From contig CM037788.1 of the NCBI GenBank assembly GCA_021229015.1, forward strand, positions 42,827,774 through 42,891,773: a DNA stretch of 64,000 bases, in the 5' to 3' direction. The notes beneath the pieces are model-generated. The model was not told the origin of the DNA, made no database searches, and saw nothing but the letters and a program-made list of their open reading frames with translations. The stretch's first letter is position 1, and each line of letters starts with the position of its first letter. The position numbers and the translations under genes were made by a program. The stretch is from Solen grandis (lineage: Eukaryota > Mollusca > Bivalvia > Adapedonta > Solenidae). Below are positions 20,274 through 33,149 of the stretch, piece after piece.

Positions 20274-20961
20274 ACTAATAGCTTTAAACAACGTCTATTT
20301 AAAAATAATTAAATATTATACTGGAGACAAAACGTTTTAATTTAATCACTACTTTTCTTAAATGTAGTAATTTCCTTAAATTACGGCCACCAACAAATCA
20401 AATTGTGGAATAACTTTCAGATGACGGTATTTTATCATGCACTCTCTGTAATTATGTTAAAACAACTGTTAGCATTTTCTCGAAATTGAATAAGATGACA
20501 GAAAATATGTCACTTGTTTTTGCTTATTTATTAAGATAATTTGAATAATGGCTTGCATTGATAAACGGTAGTTTTCTGACATTTTGTTAAGCAACATCTA
20601 CACTTCATTCTGGCCATATTTATGCTTCATTTCGGCACCGACTGTCAGTAGAAATGCGAAATTAAGATACAGCAATTTAATATCAAGCAGATCCATTATT
20701 ATGTGTATTGATTAAATGTCATTATATCCGATTATAAAGTGATACTTAGCATACTTACACACACACACAGAGGTAATGCCAATTACATCTGGATATTCAG
20801 GAGGACCTGTCACAGAGTAGGTGCGAATACACGACCGTGTTGATTTTACGATTCACCTACTTACTTTCTAGACGTATAACGATGTGTGTAAACAAATACT
20901 AAACTATTTCGATCAAAGTGTTAATCAAAGCGACAGGTGGTCATGGGGCCTGGTTACCAAG
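20274..20961. other. Copy A host sequence, no gene recognised
   Basis: AT-rich. Its first ~130 bp align to 28613-28760. The remainder has no counterpart in copy B and no feature I can name apart from a short CA run near 20757. Confidence 0.45.
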
Positions 20962-22512
20962 GACATAACATAACATAATTATTCTTTATTTGGTATAGAA
21001 TTGTACAATACAAATTTATAGCCCATACAAAATACTTTTTACAATAGGGTGAGGTAGTCGAAATTTTGCACAAGTGAAAATAAAAATAAAACAACTAGGT
21101 GCTTATCAGAGAAGGTAGCGTAAAAAATGTAGCGCTGGTTAGTTTTATAGATGTACATTAAAGATGTAGGTAATACATAACATGTGTTCCATGCGTAAAT
21201 ATTTGTCAAAAAAGTATGAATACAAAAGCTTTATATTTTCTACAGATCACACAAGCGTTTTTAAAGAATTTCGTATTTATGTAAATCATAAAAATAAATA
21301 TACCAAGTTCATTGAGTGTTATTTTTATTTGACATGCCCAAATTTTACCATTATACGAGTTCTTGTTATCAGCACCTTGCCTCATAATGTCATAGATAGA
21401 CTTAACAATCGTGTTTTCATCGTACTTTAAAAGCTTTTTCGCTGTATTTTCATCGGGTTACTACCCGTTTAACCGTATAGACCATCTAGGTTAGTAGATT
21501 TTCTGACATGAAGTATTTTCCGAAGAGGTTTACAATGAATAAGATCCAAGTCTTTACAATCGTGTATACCAATAATCTCTGCTCCGTAATTTAGAATAGA
21601 TCCAACGAGACTGTCAAACAATTTACATTTATCTTCAAGTGTATATTTAAATCTATCTGGTTGAAAACTATAAATAGGTTATGAAGTGCATATAATAAGT
21701 GGTGTGCTAAGTTCTTCTGTGTTCTATAAATATGACCATTTTTAAACAAATGTATTCCTAGGTATTTAAAAGATGTGACAACATCCAGAGTAGTATCATT
21801 TAAAATAAAATTATGTGTAGTATGGCGCGCTAATTCGAAAATCATTATTTTTGTTTTACTTGTGTTAATTTTTAACCCCCATGATTCACAGAAGGCGTGT
21901 AAATCGTTAAGTAAACACTGCAGAGTTGTATGTGTATGAGCGAATAGGACCGCGTCATCTGTAAACAATTTGCACCGTTTAGTTTAAATAGACCATCTAT
22001 GTTATCATTAAAATTTTGTTTGGTATCATTTATAAAATATAAAAATAATATCGTGGAGCTTGGGTCGCCTTGCTTTGCACCGATCTCCGAATTAAAAAAA
22101 GATGACGTTTCGGATTTAAATCTCACGGCGGCTGTAACCACATTGTACATGCTTTGGACGGCTTGGACAAACATGCTCATTGAGTAGTTTTTGAAATATA
22201 TATAAACGATTTAGTTTGTCGAAAAAATTCTCAAAATCTATAAAAGCACAATATGATTTTCTTTTATGTGAGTATAATGATTTCATAATAATGGAGTGTA
22301 ACATAAATATACAATCAATAGCTGGTTTGCCTTTTTGGAAGCGGAACTGATTATCTATTATTTTTTACGTGTAGACCACTTTGTCAGTCTGTTTAGGAGA
22401 ATTTGAGAACATTATTTTTATTATATTTATTAATGTTATACCCCGATAATGTTTGGCATTATCAACATTTCCTCCTTTGAAGATAGGTACTGGTAGATAC
22501 ATACTGGTAGAT
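20962..22512 (-). pseudogene. 5'-truncated, decayed non-LTR retrotransposon (LINE) reverse transcriptase
   Basis: Reading the minus strand from 22512, frames switch several times but keep the RT order: a stretch ending HYRGITLINI, then NQFRFQKG, then AFIDFENFFDKLNR, then GAKQGDP, then LFTDDAVLFAHT (catalytic YADD box altered to FTDD), then FCESWGLKINTSKTKIM, FKYLGIHLF and finally SILNYGAEIIG. The 3' end has AATAAAG and a short TTATG-repeat tail. Endonuclease and 5' sequence are missing, and stops and frameshifts make it inactive. The exact LINE clade is not resolved. It lies inside copy A with no counterpart in copy B. Confidence 0.85.
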
Positions 22513-24850
22513 TTGATAGCGAAGAATCGCACGGAAATATATAGGATATACTATTTAGGGACCAAGCATGGAGCTCGATAAATCAAAAATCGCATGTTTG
22601 AATAACCGCCCTAATATTTATGTAGAGTAATAAGGGTTAAATCAAAGGACCGAGCTTGTAGCTTGAGTCATCTCCGGTATTCTGATTCGCCACACTGAGG
22701 AATCGCGAGACCACTGTACCCTTGGCCACTTATGGCTTGTTGGATCCATTGTCCATTAAGTAGCGTTGTGATTAATGAACTAGATTTTCATCCGTGCAAC
22801 CTTGTGCTAATCTTTTCTCATCCAGATGCTGTAAAAGAAGAAGTATTTTCCCTCTCGTTTGGACTCCTATGTTATCTCTATGTGAGTAGGTTTCCACAAA
22901 CATCGATGCCTACGAGTGTACCCCATTACTGCAAAGAAAAAAAAACTATTGCTATATGCCAAGTGGTTGTAAAAGAAATAACGTTTCAATATAAAATGTC
23001 ATTTCCAAATCGCTTGTGGAAAAGCACCTGACATGAGCACAGCAAACGTACGGAAGTTGTATTTACTAGTTACTTTATAAACGTTCAGAACTGATTTAAG
23101 ACGTTCACCATATCTTATAGAAGATAAATAATGTAAAGAAGTAATAACCTTTCGTTAACTGTCTAAAATGAAGCATCAATAACTTAGTTAATATCTAACT
23201 TTAAGAGAGCTATGTCATGTTGCATAAATGTCCAGTCTATGATATCAATCAAAAAGACAATTCTCTAAAACAGACTATAGGAAATCCTTGCTTCTTGGTG
23301 ATTTGAAATATCTTTAATAAGATTGGACATTCATAAGTAACCGCCTAGTCAATTATCTAGACCTCACCGATTGCAGACCAATTTGATATAAGACTCTTAC
23401 ATACCTCGAGCCGATTAAATGGTGGTATCAGTAATTTCTTATACAATTGGTTCTATTGGATTTGAAATCAGTACACAAAACATATGTATTTTTTCTTTAT
23501 TTCTAGAGATTTGGTACGTTTTTTTTTGGGTTTTTTTTTCAACGAGTGATGCGGGCATGGTGTTACATCTGTTGTTGATAATTAACCATATGTTACCGTC
23601 ATATCTTACAAGCAATCTTTAGCGTAAGGCTATTTATTTGAAAACAAAATATTTCAATATAATAAACAAATCCGTCCCGACGTCTCCTGAGTAGAAATAG
23701 CATTTTTCGCCTAGGTAATGACTAGCATATAACCACACCTTTGAATTTTTCAGAGAGACTTTACGAGAACATGTCACTTACCTAATGTAGGAGATTTATA
23801 TTGTAAACCCTTAGGACCTAGGCCTCAATATCATTAAATCGAGAAAGGAACAAAAATGAAAACTTGTAATCACGCATGATGTCACGCATGTGCCAATTAT
23901 ATATTGCAGAGAGTTAAAACATACGCTTCAGATCCTAATGCAGTATTACACATGTAACACACAGTTTAAAACTTGGACTGAATTATTCAAAATAAACGTT
24001 CCGTAATAGATGGCATAGTAATGCATTTTGTTTGATCATGCGTATTGGATTTGAAGCATTGTCTCTCCTCAATTGATAACATTAATATATTATCACAGTA
24101 GGTTGAGGTTTCGAAGCAGAAAAATATTTATTTTTAGTAGAATAACGATTCAAACCGTGTATTGATATGTCGCAACTGCATCTAGCTTACTACACATTAA
24201 ATAATTTAAAATATAAAAAATACGTATACATTTAAATAGAAGTATTGTCCAGATTATTATGAGCCAGTCTTACCAAAGCAAATGTTGCTTCACAACCAAT
24301 TGATTTTGTTCAGGTCTTGACTACAGTACAATAAACAACTACTTTGGAATGGACGAGGTCTAAAAGTTTGAATTAAGCTTTCAAAATTCGAAACAAAGTA
24401 CCAAATCTATCAGTCAATTTCTGATTGGCTCCTTGTTCAGTCTTACAATTTACCTTATATTTGGAAAACCTTCATATAACGTGTATATAACTGAAGTGAG
24501 AAATGGAAATAGTTTGCTTAAATTCAGACTTTTCTATACTTACTAAAATGGTTATAAGTAATTACATTTATCACTGACATGCAGGGTATATCCGTATGAT
24601 AGACATGACATTTTATCAGTACTAAGATATATCTATGATGGACTGAGTTAAAAAAACAACATTCCCATACAGAAAGTGCATAAATATGACTTTATATATG
24701 TATGTAATTAATTCGAGAGAGATAGTTATCGTATTACTTAAATAATAGCAATCAGACATAAAAAAATAAACATGTTTAATTAGTGGTACACTTTTAAATT
24801 GCTTGCATTCTAATACGCTGTCCCATATCACTAACACATGGTCCATATTG
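22513..24850. other. Copy A host sequence, no gene recognised
   Basis: Only 23161-23640 aligns to copy B (28825-29190). The rest is AT-rich and unique here. Plus-strand open frames of up to 99 codons have no domain and are not kept in the duplicate. Confidence 0.45.
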
Positions 24851-24856
24851 AAATTC
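24851..24856. repeat. Target-site duplication AAATTC, left
   Basis: Matches 26786-26791. The corresponding empty site in copy B reads GAAATTTACAACC near 29251. Confidence 0.75.
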
Positions 24857-26785
24857 TACGGGATACCGTTAGGGCCATCGCCACTGGCTGAATTGTTAAG
24901 GTACCCGATACACGACAGTACGATGATGATAATGCGACATTACGATGTTACGACGACGATAACGCGAGACCACGATGATGATACAACGATAGCACGATGA
25001 TGATACTGCGAGAACACGAGATAACGATGATGATAATGCGATATAGTATCGTGCTATCGTCATCGTGCCATCGCGTTATCATCATCGTACTGTCGTACTA
25101 TCATCATCGTGCTCTCGCGTTATCATCATCGTACTGTCGTAGTATAATCATCGCACTGTCGTAGTATCATCATCGTGCTCTCCCGTTATCATCATCGCAC
25201 TGTCGTACTATCATCATCGCACTGTCGTACTATCACCATCGTGTTATCGCCTTCCGGTGAGCATGCGCGAAGAACTGAACACAACATAGCAAGCAATAGT
25301 AGCGAACAATAAGCTCAGCAAGCAATAAGTTTCAGAGTTATCCCGCCTGATGAATTCGACAATTCCCTATCCTATTTTCGGGAATTTACCGGACAACAGG
25401 AAATTATCAGCACAATCTATCAAGCAATAGTGAAAGAAATGATAATATTTGATATCAATAAAAACTACTGGTTAATCAAAACGGCAAAATTCAAACTCTT
25501 ATATATTTTAAACAGTGTATTAAATATGATAACTACATTGATTACACCAGGAAATATTTTTTTCTGTTATATTAAAGGAAGATAGTGGACTGTACACATT
25601 GTACAGTACTGTCTAATGTTGATCAATAAACAAGTAGGTACCGCAGAGTAATTAACTACATTGTAGTTATATGGTTGATTTAAACACCATATTAATAACT
25701 TTAGGAAAGTAAAACAACAACATATATCAGAAAGATAAAAACATTATAATTTAATCTATCAGACCAGATCAGATCAGAAGATATTCTATATAATATAAAG
25801 GGCCTGATCTGACTTATATATAGGGCTAAATTATAATATTTATATATGTATTAAATATACACTTTAAGATTTTTTTTCACAATTAAGATATATACAAAAT
25901 AATATTTACAATATAATACAGGGCTTTCCAACTTCATTATTATTTAGGTCTTCCCCTCTGAATATTTCCTTAAAATCATGCAAAAAATAACTAACTAACT
26001 ACGCCTCTACGAAAAGAAAATAGCCATTCATAGCCATACATCTGACTATAGATTGAAAAACAATCAATGTGATCCCATTAGACTAGGTGTAGGCATGTAG
26101 CATGATGTAATAGCTACAAAATAAAACCAAGTATGGGTCTCAATCATATCCAGGTCAGAAGTTATACCGAATTCTTGTATGTTTATATAGTCCTAAAGGC
26201 ACATTTTTGCCGTAAGTAGCCATATAGATGACTATAGATCGAAACGCAATCAACAAAACAATGATTTCATTGTAAGTATATCCTCTTTCAAAATGATCTG
26301 TAATAAACTCATCCATTTCTTCGAGTATACCACGCAGACAATAAAAACACTTGTCTGCGCATGATCACCGGAAGGCGACAGTGCGATGATAATAACCCGA
26401 GAGCACGATGATGATAGTACGACATCACGATGATGATAGTACGACAGCACGATGATGATAGTACGACAGTACGATGATGATAACGCGAGAGCACGATGAT
26501 GATACTACGACAGTACGATGATGATACTACGACGATACGATGATGATATTGCAAGAGCACGATGATGATGATCCGCCGATGATGATAGCACGATAGTATA
26601 TCGCATTATCATCATCGTGATCTCGTGTTCTCTTAGTATCATCATCGTGCTATCGTTGTATCATCATCGTGGTCTCGCGTTATCGGCGTCGTAACATCGT
26701 GATATCGCATTATCATCATCGTACTGTCGTGTATCGGGTACCCTAACAATTCAGCTAGAGGCGATGGCCCTAACGGTATTCCGTA
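24857..26785. mobile_element. 1.93-kb long-TIR element with GATGAT-array arms
   Basis: The inverted ends run about 80 bp: TACGGGATACCGTTAGGGCC on the left, and on the right GGCCCTAACGGTATTCCGTA. They are followed inward by degenerate arrays of CGATGATGATA with changing spacers (left to ~25250, right from ~26380). A second inverted match borders the core: CTTCCGGTGAGCATGCGCG and GCGCATGATCACCGGAAG. The ~1.1-kb core is AT-rich without a coding frame. The six bases AAATTC flank both sides, and copy B has the site without the insert. The superfamily is unresolved. Confidence 0.85.
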
Positions 26786-26791
26786 AAATTC
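26786..26791. repeat. Target-site duplication AAATTC, right
   Basis: Right-hand copy of the 6-bp repeat. Alignment to copy B resumes directly after it (CACTACTTTTGTAAATGTGACG against TACAACCTTTTGAAATGTGACG). Confidence 0.75.
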
Positions 26792-27435
26792 ACTACTTTT
26801 GTAAATGTGACGACATAACGTCTAGATGATACTTTAAGGAGGATTAAATATCTTAATGCACCAATCCCTGGCTTTGGGTCTGAAAATGAAAACCAATATT
26901 TCAGTGCATTCTAATCGCAAACCAGACTATGAAATAACCAATTCATTTCTCCGAGACGGTGGGATATTGCGACTTCGTGACATAAAAAGGTTGTATTTCT
27001 GGAAACAGATTTGAATAACCCTTATTCGTTGAATGATTTATGGTGTCCGAAGATGCAATTTTCATTGAAGATGGAGATAATTACATCAGGCGCTCGCCGT
27101 TCACCAATGAAGGACTTTCGGTCTGAGATGAGGGCAATAATCATGGTAATTTGGACTCATTACAGTAAGGTTGGACCAGTATGATTATTCTTAAAAGGCG
27201 ACTAATCCGCGTTCGTGGCATCTGACGACTGGAACATTCAATTATGCAATAACAATGCTGTCTCCCCCAATAAAGACAGTATCTACATTGTATATGTGTA
27301 TATTCATCTTTAACTTCAAATTAAGGCTTGTCTTTAATGCACCATATGTGGCATTCAGATTTAATCATTTCTTTACGTTGACAAGTAATAAAGTTTTATA
27401 TCCTATTCTTTCGAATCATTGTAAACAAAGAGAAG

Positions 27436-27457
27436 ACACACACACACACACACACAC
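27436..27457. repeat. (AC)n microsatellite
   Basis: Eleven CA/AC units inside copy A. It is absent from the paralogous position in copy B. Confidence 0.95.
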
Positions 27458-28354
27458 TGACATACCTCTCGCACCTAGGTGAATAAAAAGTTTGATAAAA
27501 TCTTTACAATCAATTAAATCAAATTGTGTGTAATCCAGATGCTTTGTACTCAGTGTTCCCTGCTGCAGTCTACATAGAGATATCGGCTAACAGATAATAT
27601 AATGAACAATTTATAAATGTTTGTGTATAATGTCGTGACGATTGATAAATGTCTACATTTGTCTCATGCAAATGAAATTCAATCCTTAATCTCACACCGA
27701 TTCAGTGTGTTGCCTTGGCAAACTGGGATAGCTGCTACGAGGAGCTGTCTAATCAAGGTCTCCTCCGCTTGCTAATATAAAGTTTCAGATGTTTCACAGT
27801 CTCCAGGGTAAAGAAAAGTCTATTGTTTCGTATACAATTTAAATTTCTGTAATAATATTTGTCAAGTCAGAAATGTGTACATGAATATTCATGTGGTAAA
27901 GGGTTTACTGAGCTCAATTATGTATTCGAAGGGAACGTATTTCAATATGAACTAATATGCTAGGTGGTGAAATCAACAGTTGACATGTAAACACTGTTTA
28001 TTCCTTTACAAGCAGCAACTTTAGAGATCTTAACAGTTCAATACTTCCAGCATGTTAAATGTATGAAAAATCATTGCATGCATTTATGGAAAAAAACAAC
28101 AGATTGTTTTATTTCTTGAGATTGATTTACATGGAGCAAAAACCTAAACCAAATAAATTTGAATGAAATGAACTAATGGAAGTTTTGGCATTCATTTACA
28201 TTTATCCTTGGGTAAATCTATTTTGTAACTTATCAAATGAAGACATTTATCATATAGTGTAGTACCGAAGATACTGCAATATTAATCTCTTTGTGAGCTG
28301 GATAAGTTGAAAAAATTTAAGAAATAACATTTGCAGGATAGATACCGTGTTCTG

Positions 28355-30870
28355 GGATAATTACACATGGATTGTATGAATGGAAGATGTTGAGTATCGG
28401 ACAAAACGTGTCAATGAAAATTGGAAACCATCATGTGATTAGCGGGTGTTTCGTATGTTTAACATACATAAAGCTTGAACAATTTAACTAGCGTTCAACT
28501 GTTTCAAGTTTGAAACATGTGCACAATACAAGTGGCAAAATTGCTCCTTATTTGATAGCAATTTAAAGTATTCAAGAGTAATATATTCTGTACCGTCAAC
28601 GCTCACCGCTTGACTAAAAATTTTAAATAGCGTCTGTTAAAAAGAATTCAAACAACATTCTACTGGTGACAAAGCTTTTTTAATTTAATGCCCACTATTT
28701 CAGAATATTTTTTTTTTTTTTTTTAATTACGGCCACCAACAAATCCATTATTATCGAAACATTGGAGAAATCGGTAGACTCACTCTTTTTTTTTTTTTTA
28801 GATGAAACCGTTTTTAACTGTCGTCTAAAATGAAGCATAAATAACTTAGTTAATATCTAACTTCAAGAGAGCTGCGTCATACTGAATAAATGTCCAGTCT
28901 ATGATATCAATCAAAAAGATCACTTTCCGAAACAGACTATAGGAAATCCTTGCTTCTTGACATTTTGAAATATCTTTATTAAAATTGCACGCCGATTTTC
29001 GGATAAAATTGGGGGGAATAAATAATTTCTTATTGAAATTGGTTAAAAGATGCATTTGGTTTAAAATCAGTATACAAATCATATATATTGTTCATTAATT
29101 TTAAATTGCGCTACAATTTTCCACGAGTTATGCAAATATTGCGTTACAGCAGCTGTTCGCAATCGTTGTTGATTAGTCATAATTGCCTCCTATGTGGCTA
29201 AAGACAACAAAAGATAAGCCAGATATGTATCAATATATAAGAACGGCCGCATCGAAATTTACAACCTTTTGAAATGTGACGACATAACGTCAAGATGAGA
29301 CAAAACGGGAGATTAAATGCATCAATACACCATATCCTTGGTTTTGAGTCTGAAAATAAAACAGAAATAAAAACAAGTATTTTAGCGCATTCTAATCGCA
29401 CACCAGACTACGAAATAACCTTTTTATTTCTCAAAGACGGTGGGATTTTGCGACTTCATGACATAAAAAGTTGTATTTGTAGAACTAGATTAGAATAATC
29501 CTCTTATCTAGAAAGATTTATCGCAGACAAAATGCAATTTTTCATTAAAGATGAGAATATTCAACATGGGAATAATTACATTAGGCACTCGCCGTTCACC
29601 CATGAAGAAATTTCAGCCTGAGATTAGGAAAATAATCATGATAATTTGGACTCATTAAAGTTAGATAGGACAAGTATATACTTAAATGGAGACTAATGCA
29701 TTGAGCGCTTTCTTAGCGTCTGAGGACTCGAACATTCAACTTATATATAAGTGCAATGCTGTATCCCCAATAAAGACAATATCTACATTGTATATGTGTT
29801 CTATTAATGCTTTACTTTCAGTAAGGATTTGACTTTAATGCGCCATATGTAACATTCAGATTAATTCATTTCTTTACGTTAACAATGAGATTTATATACT
29901 ACCTTTCTGAAGCATTGCAAATAAAGAGACTGACTGTGTATCAAATGCAAACATATACACTTACATAACACGCGCCCTTGGGTGGATAAAAAGTTTGATA
30001 AATATCTATACAATCAATTAAATTCAAATTGTGTTAATTCCAGATGCTTTGTGCTGCAATCTACATATAGTATCAGTGAACAGATAACCTAATGAACGAC
30101 TTACAAATGTTATCTCTATGGTGACATGTGCTTTAATATGTCTGTGTATAATGTCGTGACGATTGATAAATGTCTACATTTGTCTCATGCAAATGAAATT
30201 CAATCCTTAATCTCACACCGATTCAGTGTGTTGTCTTGGTAAAGAGGGATAGTTGCTACCAGGAGCTGTCTAATCAAGGTCTCCTCCGCTTGCTACAGTC
30301 TGCGTGGAAAAGAAAGACACATTGTTTTGTATACAGTTTAGATTTCTGTAATAGTATTTGTCAAGTCATAAATGTATACATTAATATTGATGCGGTAATA
30401 GGTTTGTTGACTTCATTAATGTATTTGAAGGGAAGGTATGTCAATACAAAACTAAAACAAATATACCAAGAAGTGAAACCAACAGTTCACATCTTACGCA
30501 TTACAGCTTACTCCTCCTTCAAAGTGCATAATTCTTATATAATAAGAATATATATAATTAGTTCATGCATGCATGATCAACAAAACAAGCATATTGTTCT
30601 ATTTCTTGGACACATTCCCGAAATATTGATAAATATGGAGCAAGTATTGATTAAATTATAAATGTTTTATATATATAATAAATGTATGGAGAAAATAAAA
30701 GGATTAATCTGTCCTTTGAATATATTTTCGAAAGATAAAAGAAAAGAACTGAATCCATTAATGAAGAGATTTTATGAAAATGAACTAATTGAAGTTTTGT
30801 GAAATACTATGAAATCTGCATTATAAATCTCTGTCTACGCTAGATAAGTAAAATGTATTCTAAATAGAGC
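28355..30870. repeat. Segmental duplication, copy B (compact, empty sites)
   Basis: Collinear with copy A, as listed there. It lacks the foldback element (unoccupied site 28591-28620), the long-TIR element (near 29251) and the LINE. Frames of 67 and 141 codons here are broken by stops in copy A, so neither copy shows a conserved protein. Confidence 0.85.
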
Positions 30871-30994
30871 AAAATGTATATTGTAATTATAAAATAATAC
30901 ATTTCTAGGCAAAGGACGGATGGTTTCGTTGAATTTCAAATCAGCACTCTTATAATGTAAAATCATTTATTTAGGATGACATTAAATTTCGTCA

Positions 30995-31152
30995 TGTATT
31001 TCTCGGATATATTCATTCGTGGATCTATGTTCTAGAAAACGTGGGGTCTATATAAGAGATACGTTTTCGTGGGGATTTATATTCTTGGATAAAACCCCTT
31101 CAGGAAATCGAGAAAAAAATAGTGTCTCGCGAAAATTAATGATTTCACAGTA
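30995..31152. repeat. Probable MITE with CGTGG/CGCGAAAATTAATG motifs
   Basis: Repeated phrases TTCGTGG, AAACGTGGGG and TCGCGAAAATTAATGATTTCAC resemble short palindromic repeats common in bivalve DNA. The second end is not clear here. Confidence 0.35.
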
Positions 31153-31382
31153 TGTACTGTACTATGTATATATATATATTAGCGGAACCACTTGATGTTA
31201 AACGTAATGCACAATTGTCATGGCATTTACATTGATGGATACCACTTTTCCTGAAATCAATAAAATAAATCCCAAAGAAATTACGTATTTTACTGCATGT
31301 AAAATGGACTCCGTGGGCAAGTGACACATTCAGCCTCAGCAGAGGAGGTTAATTCCGCTCGGTTACGATAGAACAAATACGT

Positions 31383-31485
31383 TTGTTTGTTTGTTTGTTT
31401 GTTTGTTTGTTTTATTGGATTTAACGTCCCACCGATAGTATTTCAGTCATTTGGAGACGATGTCTACTTGAGACAGATATAGTGC
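31383..31485 (-). mobile_element. SINE fragment with target duplication
   Basis: Minus-strand copy of the 3' part of the 15876 family, with a (GTTT)n tail complement, GGATTTAACGTCCCACCG and CAGTCATTTGGAGACGATG. The repeat AGAACAAATACGT / AGAACAAATATGT (31370-31382, 31486-31498) flanks it, so truncation happened at insertion. Confidence 0.85.
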
Positions 31486-32386
31486 AGAACAAATATGTGT
31501 TGCTTTGTGTTTATCATATACTTGAAGTAGTTTAAAGATGATTTTTAAAGGAATTATCACGATATTTCAATATCTCTTAATATCAAAACATTATTAAATC
31601 ATAAATGATAGCTCCTCAAATTAACATCAAATCAAAATACTGAAGTATCAATTCATTTCCTTTCTACTCTATTCTCTTCACACGGGCGTATACTTTAGAT
31701 AGAACCGTTTCTAAGGTTTTGTTCGTAAACCCTGGATTTATGTCCTTCGTACGAGGTCAAACCCACATAAATATCAGGAAATTAAACCCATATACCTCGG
31801 TAATTGAGAAATCGGCACTGTTCCTGTTGTCAAATACGATGGCCATGATCTTTCAGCTGCCTGTGTTCATGGGAACATTGTGCTCTGCGGTCATCTCCGT
31901 GCATACATTGCTGTCTAGAAGGAAATTATAGTTCATGATGGGCTGGCGATGTCATTCAGTCTTAACAGGAATTGGTAATTAGCCTGGCTACTTCACAATG
32001 AGTGACTTGAGATTATCGGACAAAACAGAATGTGTATTGATTATTGCTTAATCTACGGTGCTATAAAACAGATTTCATATGAACACCGAAAAGGCTCGTC
32101 ATAAGCTGGGCAATTAATTTATTTGCTCGTTGTACACCGTTCGTTCATACACAAGCATGCAGGATATACGCGTATGAGGACTGGATTTTTTATGCATATG
32201 TGGTCATAATATATGCATACCTTGTCATTAATCAGTTATTATTTTTTATTCAGTATCGTAGATTAGAAAAAAAAAACATCATCGACAAAAAGAAGAAAAA
32301 GAAGGAAAAAAAACAAGAAGAATTTGTGAAAATCTATAATGCCCTCGACTTTATCAAGGTATTTCATTTTGCTGTAGTCAACAGAG
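31486..32386. other. No gene recognised
   Basis: A 70-codon plus-strand frame (31719-31931) in slightly GC-richer sequence has no identifiable domain and no clear splice context. Confidence 0.4.
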
Positions 32387-32827
32387 CGATTGTTAAGGTA
32401 CAAAATAGGTCCTACGGAGCATTAATTTCGGGTTCGATCCCTGACTCCGTCACACCAATGCTGTCGTATAAAAGTGATTGGCACTCAGCATAGGTATATA
32501 CAAAATGTATCTGCCATCTAGGACTGGTTGGCCCATTATCGTGATAATGGGCATCAGATGTATATAATGCAATATATCTACTCTCTGTAGCTGTAATTAT
32601 GCAAACTTGTTGAAAAGTACTGGTATAAGTCCCTTGCCCGGCGCTCAACTTAAAAGGGTGGATCCAGGACAGGTTAGCCCGGTATAGGATAATGTGACTG
32701 GGTGTGGTATCGTGTCACATGTCTATGGCGTGTATCTGCACTGTAACATCACTATATCTGTCACAAGTAGACATAGTCTCCAAATAACTGAAATTCCGTC
32801 TTTGAAACGTTAAACCCAATAAACAAA
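32387..32827 (+). mobile_element. Two adjoining SINE copies of the 15876 family
   Basis: The first part (32387-32555) has the head remnant GGGTTCGATCCCTGACTCCG and body GGCACTCAGCATA, GGACTGGTTGGCCC. The second (from about 32619) has CCCGGCGCTCAACTT, GGATAATGTGACTGGGTG and GTAGACATAGTCTCCAAAT, and ends ACGTTAAACCCAATAAACAAAC. Both are diverged. Confidence 0.8.
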
Positions 32828-33149
32828 CTACATATTTGACAAGTAGACGAACTTAAAATAAACAAATTTGTGATAAAATGAAAAATGTATAAGAGTAATG
32901 GTCTCTTTAAATAGAGCGTTTAAGGCGCATCTCTCTGGATAATAATGTATTGTACGAGTATATATGTATGTCGCCTGGTATAGTATCAGTTATTTCACTG
33001 AGAATACAGATTTGTTTCTCTTAATTATGTAGACAGGTACTGCATGTACACGCTAATTTGACATTGCATGTTTTACCCCTTGATCGTTGGCTATATTCGT
33101 AAATACCGTGCGAGCAGCCGATTTATATGGGCTAGGCAGTCATATATAT

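Larger units (their letters stand above)
16400..28320. repeat. Segmental duplication, copy A (insertion-laden)
   Basis: Blocks of copy A reappear in the same order in copy B (28355-30870). The anchors are TTGAGTATCGGAC (16430 / 28393), CGGCCACCAACAAATC (20385 / 28731), GTCTAAAATGAAGCAT (23161 / 28825), GTGACGACATAACGTC (26807 / 29276), CAATCCTTAATCTCACACCG (27681 / 30200) and ATGAACTAAT (28167 / 30779). Copy A is about 12 kb against 2.5 kb for B because it took in several mobile elements. Confidence 0.85.

Noticed and set aside
20760..20815. Minus-strand GPPEYPDVIGITS segment between an AG and a GTAAGT
   Set aside because: Only about 50 nt, ends in a TG dinucleotide run and has an in-frame stop just upstream. 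It is not supported by a domain.
26250..26560. Minus-strand frames rich in YHHR/SSSCC repeats
   Set aside because: They are translations of the CGATGATGATA arrays of the long-TIR element.
24890..26740. CRISPR-like regular repeats (CGATGATGATA with spacers)
   Set aside because: Degenerate, inverted between the two halves and part of a transposon's arms. The genome is eukaryotic.
30236..30661. 141-codon frame in copy B
   Set aside because: The paralogous segment of copy A (about 27715-28150) has in-frame stops soon after NQGLLRLL, and no domain is recognisable.
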